A stretch of DNA of 64,000 bases. Source: an uncultured Oscillospiraceae bacterium (GTDB lineage Bacteria; Bacillota; Clostridia; Oscillospirales; Acutalibacteraceae). A program made the position numbers and the translations under genes. The notes under the pieces were generated by a model. The model had not been told where the DNA came from. It saw nothing but the letters and a program-made list of their open reading frames with translations, and ran no database searches. Location of the stretch: NCBI GenBank assembly GCA_949289045.1, contig CASEMN010000004.1, positions 1-64,000 on the forward strand, written 5' to 3'. Below, one piece after another: positions 26,579-34,215 of this stretch (its first letter is position 1; every line of letters begins with the position of its first letter).

Positions 26579-28819
26579 TCACTTTTTACGTAAAACTATT
26601 TTAGAGTTTGCCCGATATACGGCTACAGGTTTTAAAAACAAATCTACAGTCGGGACTTTTTTTAAATCCACCGCAAAGTTTATCTTTCTATCTCCAACCC
26701 TCAAAATGATATCACGTTTCTGGATGCCTGCCAGAGAAAGCAAGCCGGGATTTTCCACATATGCACCAGAAAGTGAGGAAAACGCCGTTGAAGATTTTAT
26801 CTCCTGAGTAATATCGGAAATTTGTGCGCCTAAAATAACAGACTTGTTCTCATCCTTTGTTTTACCGGGAACATATACGAACTCTTCCGGCTTTTTACCG
26901 TTCTCTGTTCCGTAAAGACTTTCATCAAAATCCTTTAAATTATATTTGTTCTTAATAATCGACAATATTTCAGAGGCTGTCTTTTTATCTGAAAACTTTT
27001 CGGTTTTATTATTCGCCGAGAGAAAGCTCTGAACGCCTGCACCGTCGGGAGTGAAAAATATATTATCGCAGATTTTAGACTCTGATTTCAAAAACCTCTT
27101 CCTGTCCGCCCCCGCAAACATCACAGGATTTTGACAGACCACAAAATTGTCATGAATTTCATCTCTGCTCATCTTATAAGGCACGTGAATATTAAGAGGA
27201 CCACCGATTAAAACATTGCCCCATACACGGCGATTGAAGCCTTCTCGAAGCTTAATGCCTATGCCGACACAAAGGTTATTGTATATATCATAATTTGATG
27301 ACCCGTCATCAAGGTCAATGCCCCAGCTATGGGGAGCATCAGCACTGTGGCTGAATCTGTTATGGTGAATAGCTGTTTCCCCTAAAGAATCAATTTTGGT
27401 AAGGTCGTAAACTTTTCCGCCCTTTTTATATCGGCGGATTTTATCTCCGTACTTACCACCGGCGTTATATTTCGGCACACTCCAAAAGCGGTCACGTCCC
27501 CAGGAATTAAAGGGACCGTGATCCTGAGTTTCACGCTGGGAATCGAATATATCATTATAGGCTATTTCATGGCCGCCAAAGGTTCCGTCGTTTACGTTTA
27601 TGTTGGAACGTGCACTTTTGCAGATAGTGTTGTGCAGGATTTTAACATTATAGCATACCGAGAGATTTACTCCCGACGACTGTTTTTCGTATATTCCCAC
27701 ATTTTCAATAAAGTTATTTTCCATAAGAATATCTCTCGGATATTCCTCCGATGCCGGGCCTGTCTTTTCAGGATGTTCCACTTTGGTTCGGTGCACAGGA
27801 AGATCCATATACATATCATTCTTCCAAAATGAAGGCTCATAAACCGCTGAAGCTGAACCTACCACCTGAACTGCCGTAGAACCGATATTTAAAAAACGGC
27901 ATCCTGTAATTTTATGCCCTTTACCGTAATCTCCTATATATATTCCATTTGAACCGATGTTTTCAAAAACGCAGTTTTCAAATGAAATATTTTCGCTATC
28001 GACAATGGATACCGCACCTGTGGGCATAATACACCAGTCACCTCTTAAAAGAGGACGGTACTGTTTATCCTTTTCAAACATACTTCTCTTTGTTTCACAG
28101 AATGTGATATTTTGAAATTTTATATCAGAAGCTCCTTTTATTTTGAAAAGCTCGCTTAAAACTCCTAAATGAAAAACACCTCTAAGGTCATCTTCACTAA
28201 CCGGTTTAAAATAAAGATACCCATCCTGCGGGGAATAGTACCACTCTTTTTCATCGTCCAGCTCTTCAAAAACATTTTCGGCAACAAGCTCGTTTCCAAA
28301 TCCGCTGCCTCTGTTGTTATCGCCTATCCAACGAAGTTTAAGTCCCGTAGGTGAAGATTGGTCTTTCCCTTCGATAAAATAGGAATTCCCGCCCCAGCCT
28401 GCTTCATGCATGGCTCTTATAAAGCCTCCGACGGGATTTTTGTAATTTTTAGCCCGCTCCTTTATTTCCTTTGCAGTAGCAGTTCCACCAAGAGGCAGCA
28501 CATCTTCACGGTAATTCGGATACCTTGCAAGTATCATAGCTTCGCCGTTTAAAAATAGCATGTCGGGATTTAAGCCTTTAAGTGTTTTTGTACGGTATAT
28601 GCCATTTTTAGTTTGCTCCCAAACCGGATTTTCAATTTTTACGCTGCCGCAGATTTTGGCTCCCTCTTCACAGCATATGGTAATACCGTTATTTTCCGGA
28701 CCTAATTCAATAGGCTTATTTAAAAAATGAAAACCTTTCTTTAATACTACTTTTCCGTTTTCAGCCTTCTCTATAGCGCTTTTAATACATTCGCCCGGCA
28801 AAACATAGATATCAGCCAT
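26579..28819 (-). CDS. Right-handed beta-helix carbohydrate-active protein with C-terminal PDZ-like domain
   Basis: The 746-residue protein has no signal peptide. The N-terminus (KVVLKKGFHFLNKPIEL, MLFLNGEAMILARYPN) matches the entry strands of GH141-type beta-helix enzymes (alpha-L-fucosidase or xylanase), and the central region has many short beta-helix coils (NFIENVGIYEKQSSGVN, NTICKSARSNINVNDGTFGG). HDIFDSQRETQDHGPFNSWG-type sequence with conserved Asp and His near 430-450 may form the active site. The last 80 residues or so (AGIQKRDIILRVGDRKI) resemble a PDZ domain, uncommon on an apparently cytoplasmic helix enzyme. Ribosome binding site: AAAAGGGGAA. GH141 is my best guess, not certain. 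Confidence 0.6.
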   Translation of the reverse strand: MADIYVLPGECIKSAIEKAENGKVVLKKGFHFLNKPIELGPENNGITICCEEGAKICGSVKIENPVWEQTKNGIYRTKTLKGLNPDMLFLNGEAMILARYPNYREDVLPLGGTATAKEIKERAKNYKNPVGGFIRAMHEAGWGGNSYFIEGKDQSSPTGLKLRWIGDNNRGSGFGNELVAENVFEELDDEKEWYYSPQDGYLYFKPVSEDDLRGVFHLGVLSELFKIKGASDIKFQNITFCETKRSMFEKDKQYRPLLRGDWCIMPTGAVSIVDSENISFENCVFENIGSNGIYIGDYGKGHKITGCRFLNIGSTAVQVVGSASAVYEPSFWKNDMYMDLPVHRTKVEHPEKTGPASEEYPRDILMENNFIENVGIYEKQSSGVNLSVCYNVKILHNTICKSARSNINVNDGTFGGHEIAYNDIFDSQRETQDHGPFNSWGRDRFWSVPKYNAGGKYGDKIRRYKKGGKVYDLTKIDSLGETAIHHNRFSHSADAPHSWGIDLDDGSSNYDIYNNLCVGIGIKLREGFNRRVWGNVLIGGPLNIHVPYKMSRDEIHDNFVVCQNPVMFAGADRKRFLKSESKICDNIFFTPDGAGVQSFLSANNKTEKFSDKKTASEILSIIKNKYNLKDFDESLYGTENGKKPEEFVYVPGKTKDENKSVILGAQISDITQEIKSSTAFSSLSGAYVENPGLLSLAGIQKRDIILRVGDRKINFAVDLKKVPTVDLFLKPVAVYRANSKIVLRKK

Positions 28820-29178
28820 TTTCCAATTCCCCTTTTCTCTACAAAATCACTTTTTCTGTAAAACAAAAATATTTAAAATAGTTTCTTCTCGCTTTAAATT
28901 TAGTAAGTTGTATTATTTCTATCGTCTTTAATCAAATTACATTATACATATTTATAAGGTGATGTTAATAATAATTTTACGATAATATTTTAAGTTAAAG
29001 TGTTAATTTTTTTAATCAAGAAAAAGCTTATTCCTGCCATATATAAGATTTAGTGATATTTTAAAACAAAATTTTCATTTTAATAAATTGCGTTATGATT
29101 GATTATTTGATATTATTAAATGGCGGCTCAACAATACATTTTCAGCAAAACAGTAACTTACCGAGGGGGCTTTGTCAA
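28820..29178. promoter_or_regulatory. AT-rich divergent intergenic region
   Basis: No gene is visible in these 359 bp. For the minus beta-helix gene, TTAACA (28963-28968 complement) and TATAAT (28941-28946 complement) are 16 bp apart. The plus promoter at 29088-29116 serves the acyltransferase gene. No terminator or obvious operator was found. Confidence 0.45.
29088..29116 (+). promoter_or_regulatory. Promoter of acyltransferase gene
   Basis: TTGCGT (29088-29093) and TATTAT (29111-29116) are 17 bp apart. Transcription would start near 29123, so an ATG at 29095 cannot be the start codon, which supports the ATG at 29179. Confidence 0.65.
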
Positions 29179-30243
29179 ATGTTCTATATTCTTATGATAG
29201 GTTTGTTTATTGTAATAGCTGAAGCAAAATTTGCTCCAGCAGGGAAGTTCAATACCGATTATCTTTCAAAAGAATCAACAACCGCAATAAACGGAATTTT
29301 TGTTTTTCTTGTTTTTCTATGTCATGCAATAGGCTACGTTACTGTAGACCCATCAATTGACGTACAGTGGACCACTATGCACTCATATATGGGACAACTG
29401 GTTGTCGTTCCGTTCCTTTTCTTTTCCGGTTACGGCATTATGTGCTCCATAAAAGCTAAAGGTACAACGTACGTTAAGGGTATGTTTAAAAAACGTTTTC
29501 TTCCTCTGCTTTTACATTTTGATATAGCTGTTTTTCTCTATTTCCTGCTTAATTTAATTTTCATAAAGAGAAGCTATTCTTTAAAGGATACACTTTTAGC
29601 GTTTCTGACATGGACAAGTATCGGAAACAGTAACTGGTATATCGGTGCCATGCTTTTATTATATATTACGGTTACAGTGTCTTTCTTGATTTTTAGAAAA
29701 TATAAATTACCTGCATTAGTAACTATGACCCTTTTAACCGGAATAATTATACTTCTGATAATAAGAACCGATAAACCTTCATACTGGTATAACACCATGC
29801 TTGTATTTACTTTCGGTATGTGGTATGGATATTTGAAGGATAAGATTGATTTAATTGTAATGAAAAATAGTTTCACATATCTGTTCGCCCTGCTTATGGC
29901 AACAGGAGTGTTTGTAGTTCTTTTCGACAGGAGACACAGCCGCACTATTTATCACTCAATTTGGTCAATCGCTTTTGCTGCAATAATTGTTTTAGTTATG
30001 ATGAAAGTTAAAATCGGTAATCCTATACTTTCTACTTTAGGAAAACATGTATTCAGCATATATATATTACAGCGCATTCCTATGCTTCTCATTCGCCATT
30101 TCGGTATCACAGATAATTCATTTAACTTTATTTTATTAAGTTTCCCGGCAACTCTTATTATTGCATTTGTGTTTGATAAAGCTATTTCGTATATAGATAA
30201 AAAACTTTTTTTTAGGGAAAAAAACAAAGAAATAAAACAATAA
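29179..30243 (+). CDS. Acyltransferase-3 family integral membrane protein
   Basis: The protein is about 354 residues from ATG 29179, which has GAGGGGGC upstream. Around ten transmembrane segments are visible. FLVFLCHAIGYV carries the usual His of the first cytoplasmic motif (normally FxxxHxxxF), and GNSNWYIGAMLLLYI and HVFSIYILQRIP match family positions. Such proteins O-acetylate or acylate surface sugars, peptidoglycan or lipids. The reading frame extends upstream to 29095, but that part overlaps the promoter. Base composition is lower in GC than the flanking genes, and no partner biosynthetic gene is close, so the acceptor is unknown. Confidence 0.75.
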   Translation: MFYILMIGLFIVIAEAKFAPAGKFNTDYLSKESTTAINGIFVFLVFLCHAIGYVTVDPSIDVQWTTMHSYMGQLVVVPFLFFSGYGIMCSIKAKGTTYVKGMFKKRFLPLLLHFDIAVFLYFLLNLIFIKRSYSLKDTLLAFLTWTSIGNSNWYIGAMLLLYITVTVSFLIFRKYKLPALVTMTLLTGIIILLIIRTDKPSYWYNTMLVFTFGMWYGYLKDKIDLIVMKNSFTYLFALLMATGVFVVLFDRRHSRTIYHSIWSIAFAAIIVLVMMKVKIGNPILSTLGKHVFSIYILQRIPMLLIRHFGITDNSFNFILLSFPATLIIAFVFDKAISYIDKKLFFREKNKEIKQ

Positions 30244-30258
30244 AACAAATACAAAAAC

Positions 30259-30284
30259 CGGGAGTCTGAACTGATAGACTCCCG
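30259..30284 (-). terminator. Intrinsic terminator of hemW
   Basis: A 9-bp stem (CGGGAGTCT/AGACTCCCG) with an 8-nt loop is followed on the minus strand by GTTTTTGTATTTGTTTT. It separates hemW from the convergent acyltransferase gene. Confidence 0.82.
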
Positions 30285-30299
30285 ATTGTACTTATATCT

Positions 30300-31403
30300 T
30301 TACAAAATCAACTCTGAAATAACCGTATTGGAAAGCAAAAAGCCTTTCGGGGTAAGATTTATTCCCTCTTCATTAATTTCGACAAGCTGAAACTTCTTAA
30401 ACTTTTCGGCAGCTTCATATACTTCTTTGGGTATTCCAAAACCAAAACGGCTGAGGGTTTCAGACTCTTTCAGCCCATCTTTAAGCCGCAGGGCAAGCAT
30501 TGCGTATTCCTCAAAATCTCCGCCGTTTCCGTCCTGAACCGTTTCAGGAGATATTATAAATTTTTCCGTATCTCTTGGATAGAAAAATCGCTTTCCGTTC
30601 ATAAAAGAATGAGCTGAGGGGCCTATACCGAGATATTCTTCACAGCGCCAGTATTTTAAATTGTGTTTGCTCTCCATGCCCTTTACGGCAAAATTTGAAA
30701 CCTCATACTGATTTATACCTGCTTTTTCAAAAGTCTCGCACATCTGAATATACATATCACATACAGCGTCCTCATCGGGCAGTAAGAGCTTATCCTGCAT
30801 TTTATAAAACGGCGTGCCCTCTTCGAGTTTCAGCATATAGCCGCTTATATGAGGCACTCCTGAGTCTATACACGCATTAAGGCTTTGAAAAAAGCTCTCC
30901 GGAGTCTGATTAGGAATACCCAGCATTAAATCGAGAGAAATATTCTCGATACCCGCTTTTCTCGCCTCTTCTACCCTTTTCAGAACATCTTTTCCGCTGC
31001 CTCTTCTTCCGAGAATTTTACGTTCCCCGTCCACAAAAGACTGCAATCCCATTGAAATACGGTTAAAGCCGCTGAGGGCAATATCGTTAAAAAAGTTTTG
31101 GTCTGCCGATGACGGATTACATTCGACTGTTATTTCGGCATTTTCAGCCGGTGTAAAATATTTGCAGATTTCATCAAGTATTCTGTTAAGCCTCTTTGCT
31201 CCCAAAAGCGATGGTGTTCCACCACCGAAATAAATTGTATCGGCAGAAAAAGGATACTCTTCGCTTTCTCTTTTTATTTCTTCACAAAGGGCTAAAACAT
31301 ATCTGTCCATACCCTCTTCATCTGCTTTCGCCGAATAGAAATCACAGTATGGACATTTGCTTGCACAAAAAGGAACATGTATATAAAGTCCTGAGTTTTT
31401 CAC
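30300..31403 (-). CDS. hemW: Radical SAM heme chaperone HemW
   Basis: The 367-residue protein has the radical SAM cluster motif YIHVPFCASKCPYCDFYS (Cys13, Cys17, Cys20), then YFGGGTPSLL, VECNPSS, GFNRISMGLQSF, GIENISLDLMLGIPNQT and a C-terminal HemN-type domain. The cluster is followed by DF rather than the AF-type context of true HemN, and the short N-terminus without the HemN extension points to HemW, a chaperone that inserts heme into respiratory or other enzymes, not a coproporphyrinogen oxidase. The start is GTG 31403 with AAAGGAG upstream. Confidence 0.88.
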   Translation of the reverse strand: MKNSGLYIHVPFCASKCPYCDFYSAKADEEGMDRYVLALCEEIKRESEEYPFSADTIYFGGGTPSLLGAKRLNRILDEICKYFTPAENAEITVECNPSSADQNFFNDIALSGFNRISMGLQSFVDGERKILGRRGSGKDVLKRVEEARKAGIENISLDLMLGIPNQTPESFFQSLNACIDSGVPHISGYMLKLEEGTPFYKMQDKLLLPDEDAVCDMYIQMCETFEKAGINQYEVSNFAVKGMESKHNLKYWRCEEYLGIGPSAHSFMNGKRFFYPRDTEKFIISPETVQDGNGGDFEEYAMLALRLKDGLKESETLSRFGFGIPKEVYEAAEKFKKFQLVEINEEGINLTPKGFLLSNTVISELIL

Positions 31404-31414
31404 GGGTTTACTCC

Positions 31415-31462
31415 TTTACTTTAACTGTGAAATATTGTATCATAACAGTGCTATGATTTAAA
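31415..31462. promoter_or_regulatory. Overlapping back-to-back promoters of hemW and DUF2812 gene
   Basis: Plus: TTTACT (31415-31420), 17 bp, TATCAT (31438-31443). Minus: TTTAAA (31457-31462), 17 bp, TACAAT (31434-31439) with a TGA extended -10. The two -10 boxes overlap, so polymerase binding should be mutually exclusive. Confidence 0.55.
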
Positions 31463-31477
31463 GAAAAAGGTGAAACT

Positions 31478-32323
31478 GTGAAAGATAAATCAATGAAAAT
31501 CGAAAAATACCGTATGTGGTTCAGCGACCTTAAAGGAACATCTGAATTACTGCGGGAAAAATCCTGCGAGGGCTGGCATATAAGTGAAATCAGCGTTGCA
31601 GAGGGTAAATTCACATATAAAAAGTGGGAACCTAAAAATTACTGCTATGAATTCTCCGTAAACGGAATATGTGAAAATCTTGCGGTTTATGACGAAAATT
31701 CCGGTTTTGAAAAGGTGCTCGAAGACAGCGGTCTTACCCTTTACAGACGTGAAGAGGAAAGCCCGGAAAGTTTTGAAACAGTTAAAAAGAGCTTTGGCTC
31801 CAACATCACCGAAGAGGAAGAGAAATGGCTCAGCGAACAGGCCGCCGAAGGTTATTTCCTTTTAAGATGCAACAGACCCGAGTATACATTTTTTATGTGC
31901 GAAAAAAGTACTGTTCAATTCAAAGCCGACTATGCACCAAATATAGAAAATCCAAAGGAATATCTTGAGAAATTCAAAAACGCCGGCTGGGAATATGTTT
32001 GGGGCAGCAACGGTTACCATTACTTCTGCACCGAAACTCCGGAAGCCGTTGACCCGTCAGTATTTAACAGCGAAAGAAACGCTGAAGATATTTTAAGAGA
32101 CAAGAAAAGACAGATAAGCGGTATTTTAGGCATGGCTCTTTTCGGACTTGCCGCTTCATTTTTAAAGCTGTACTTTGATGTTTCCGCCTATTCGGAAGCA
32201 ACTCAGGAACTGCTCGAAAAAGTCGGCAGAAGCGTTGCAATGGATTTAATTGCAGCTTTAATCTGCGGAGGATTCGTTATAGGCAGCATAATCGCTTACC
32301 TTAAAGCAAAACACAGTAAATAA
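31478..32323 (+). CDS. DUF2812 domain protein with C-terminal membrane segments
   Basis: The 281-residue protein has two related stretches of DUF2812 type (about 7-75: YRMWFSDLKGTSELLREK, EGWHISEIS; about 100-175: EEKWLSEQAAEGYFLLRC, FKNAGWEYVWGSNGYHYF), then two hydrophobic segments (about 215-235 and 255-275). DUF2812 proteins in Firmicutes are often encoded with PadR regulators, but no padR is nearby here. Function is unknown; a membrane-associated sensory or regulatory role is a guess. The start is GTG 31478 after AAAAAGGTG. Confidence 0.7.
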   Translation: MKDKSMKIEKYRMWFSDLKGTSELLREKSCEGWHISEISVAEGKFTYKKWEPKNYCYEFSVNGICENLAVYDENSGFEKVLEDSGLTLYRREEESPESFETVKKSFGSNITEEEEKWLSEQAAEGYFLLRCNRPEYTFFMCEKSTVQFKADYAPNIENPKEYLEKFKNAGWEYVWGSNGYHYFCTETPEAVDPSVFNSERNAEDILRDKKRQISGILGMALFGLAASFLKLYFDVSAYSEATQELLEKVGRSVAMDLIAALICGGFVIGSIIAYLKAKHSK

Positions 32324-32325
32324 GC

Positions 32326-32358
32326 AAAAGCCTCAAATCTATACGATTTGAGGCTTTT
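32326..32358. terminator. Bidirectional intrinsic terminator
   Basis: A 14-bp stem (AAAAGCCTCAAATC/GATTTGAGGCTTTT) with a 5-nt loop lies between the convergent DUF2812 gene and the FakA-C-like gene. Confidence 0.88.
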
Positions 32359-32379
32359 AATTTTAATCTTATGTGTATT

Positions 32380-32631
32380 TTAACCCTTTAATCCTCGGGC
32401 CTGTCTATCCATATCTTCAACTACAATATCATATATTTCGCCCAGCGAAGCACAGTATTCCAAAACCTTCCAAGGCTCATTAGTATGAAAATGTATCTTT
32501 ATTAAATTTTCATCGCCTACCGCCAGCAAACAATCACCTTTAAAGTTTGAAACAAAATAATCGTTTATTGCGTCTTCATCAAGATTTTCTCCGTCAATTA
32601 ATAACTGTGTATCATATTTATATTCCGACAT
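32380..32631 (-). CDS. Small standalone FakA/YloV C-terminal (DAK-type) domain protein
   Basis: The protein has 83 residues. TQLLIDGENLDEDAINDYF, GDCLLAVGDENLIKIHFHT and GEIYDIVVEDMDRQ match the C-terminal part of fatty-acid kinase FakA/YloV-type proteins (the region after the DhaL domain, usually YCTEFLI, VGDDDLIKVHVHT, KIKIENM). Neither a DhaL nucleotide-binding domain nor a DegV/FakB gene is adjacent. It has its own ribosome binding site (AAGGAGAAAG) and terminators on both sides, so it looks like a genuine free-standing gene. It may regulate or bind acyl-phosphate partners; no function is known to me. Confidence 0.72.
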   Translation of the reverse strand: MSEYKYDTQLLIDGENLDEDAINDYFVSNFKGDCLLAVGDENLIKIHFHTNEPWKVLEYCASLGEIYDIVVEDMDRQARGLKG

Positions 32632-32710
32632 TTTTCTTTCTCCTTGTTTTTAAATTTAATTGCCACCATTATATCATTTTTCTCTGATAGCAACAATAAT
32701 CATAAAATTT

Positions 32711-32741
32711 AAAAGCTGTGCTGAATTTTGGCACAGCTTTT
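32711..32741. terminator. Bidirectional intrinsic terminator
   Basis: An 11-bp stem (AAAAGCTGTGC/GCACAGCTTTT) with a 9-nt loop. It lies just after the stop of the S1-domain gene on the minus strand. Confidence 0.85.
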
Positions 32742-32759
32742 CTTATACCACTTTTAAAC

Positions 32760-33737
32760 TTATTCTGTACCTGCTTCTGACGGCTCATAATCCTCATTTA
32801 CTTCTTCGCCTTCGCCGTCAAATACAGTTTCTACCACTTTAGGGCAGCACTCCGGAGAATAAACCCATCGGTCTATATGCTCCGCCGTTGTAAAGTAGGG
32901 AGTTTCTCTTTTAGGCATTTCACCGTCAAAGGCATCTACTATTATGAGCTTTATTTTCATCTTTTCCGGTATCATACTTTTAATATAAACTCCGGCACAC
33001 TGACCCGGTTCAATATCTGCCGAATACTCCGCAAGACCTGCAAGGTTTGGAGCAAGCTCTACGAAAACCCCATATTTTTCTACGCTGCGTACTATTCCTG
33101 GTACTGTTTCCCCCGGAGAAAACAGACTGGCGTTTTGCTCCCATGTACCGAGCAGTTCCTTATGGCTGAGAGTTATTCTGTAATTTTCATCAATACTCTT
33201 TACAACAGCTTTTATATCATCGCCGGGAGAAAATCTCTGGGACGGATGAGGAATTCTTGAAACCGAAATGCTGTCAACAGGCAGCAGCGCACTTATTCCC
33301 GCTCCGATATCTACAAAAGCTCCGAAACTTTCCATATGTGTCACTTTGGCATCTATGACATCTCCGGGCTGAAGAGTCTTTATCTCTTCCATACATCTCT
33401 CCTGCACAAGTCTCCTGCTTAAAACTGCATATGTTCTGCCCAGTTCATCGTTTTCAAAACCTGTTATTACAAAAATAACGGGTTTATTTACACGGGAAAT
33501 TATAGCTATATCCCTTACGGTTCCTTCGGATATACCTATCGCTCCCTCTTCACGGGGAATAACACCTTTCATCAAACCTAAATCAACATGCAAATTGTGT
33601 TCCCTGTCGCAGAGTACGGCTCTTGCTTCCACTGCCTTGCCTGTACGAAAGGTCTCTTTAATTGCAGACAGACTGGAGAGCGCATTTTTGTTTTCCGAGG
33701 TGTTTAAAATCCACCCCTCAGGCTTATATGTTTTCAT
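32760..33737 (-). CDS. S1 RNA-binding domain protein (ribosomal protein S1-like)
   Basis: The 325-residue protein has a first degenerate S1-type unit (about 30-110, with GLMKGVIPREE), a canonical one (about 125-195: GDVIDAKVTHMESFGAFVDI, ISALLPVDSIS) and a third (about 205-270: GETVPGIVRSVEKYGVFVEL). The C-terminal 50 residues are acidic. Such short S1 proteins in Clostridia bind mRNA and aid translation or RNA turnover. They differ from the 4-6 domain bS1 of Proteobacteria. The ATG follows CAGGAGGCAAGAG. Confidence 0.78.
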   Translation of the reverse strand: MKTYKPEGWILNTSENKNALSSLSAIKETFRTGKAVEARAVLCDREHNLHVDLGLMKGVIPREEGAIGISEGTVRDIAIISRVNKPVIFVITGFENDELGRTYAVLSRRLVQERCMEEIKTLQPGDVIDAKVTHMESFGAFVDIGAGISALLPVDSISVSRIPHPSQRFSPGDDIKAVVKSIDENYRITLSHKELLGTWEQNASLFSPGETVPGIVRSVEKYGVFVELAPNLAGLAEYSADIEPGQCAGVYIKSMIPEKMKIKLIIVDAFDGEMPKRETPYFTTAEHIDRWVYSPECCPKVVETVFDGEGEEVNEDYEPSEAGTE

Positions 33738-33814
33738 CTCTTGCCTCCTGTTTTTGCATCCTTAAACTATACTGCTAAAAAATAATATGCGCATTTCTTC
33801 CTTCAAATACCACT

Positions 33815-33955
33815 TAAAAGAAAAAACGACTGAATTTCTCCAGTCGTTTTTTCTTAAATTGAGGGGTTGCTTTGAGGAGGGGTAAGAGCTGTACTCTTTT
33901 TACAGGATACTCGGTGCGGCTCCTTTCTCCTTGAGTACGTGTATATAATAACTGA
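33815..33955 (-). ncRNA. Candidate structured small RNA between S1-protein gene and putP
   Basis: Inside a 478-bp divergent, AT-rich region lies a GC-richer island (about 33857-33945) followed on the minus strand by a strong terminator (33821-33852) that no protein gene needs. The minus transcript can fold as an interrupted hairpin: AGGAG/CTCCT outside, GAG/CTC next, CTGTA/TACAG around an AAAAGAG loop. GTACTC and GAGTAC give an alternative pairing. A -10-like TATTAT lies about 33948-33953 (complement), but I find no good -35. No known family (SRP, RNase P, tmRNA) was recognised; a 6S-like shape is only a resemblance. Confidence 0.38.
33821..33852. terminator. Strong bidirectional terminator in divergent region
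   Basis: A 12-bp stem (AAAAAACGACTG/CAGTCGTTTTTT) with an 8-nt loop. It sits upstream of both flanking protein genes, so it must end another transcript (the candidate small RNA) or insulate the two promoters. Confidence 0.85.
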
Positions 33956-34149
33956 TCTTTATTTTTGTTTTGTTACTTTCATGTGAACATTCCTTTAACT
34001 TTTGGAAACAAAATAATGACAATATATTTCAATTCAAAAAAGTTCTTTTTATAGCCGAAACTAATAAAATGAACTCCAATTTTACTTAAATTTATATAGT
34101 GGGATATTGACAAAAAAACAAATGTTTTACTATTCCCTTTTGTTTGCTG

Positions 34150-34178
34150 TTGCGTTAAAGTGCGAAAAATAGTATAAT
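34150..34178 (+). promoter_or_regulatory. Sigma-A promoter of putP
   Basis: TTGCGT (34150-34155) and TATAAT (34173-34178) are 17 bp apart. The transcript would start near 34185, about 30 nt before the TTG start codon. Confidence 0.75.
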
Positions 34179-34215
34179 ATTGGTTATCATATTTTTACTT
34201 TGAGGAGTGTTTTAT

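Noticed and set aside
29095..29178. Upstream start of the acyltransferase gene
   Set aside because: A 17-bp-spaced promoter overlaps it, and the ATG at 29179 has the ribosome binding site.
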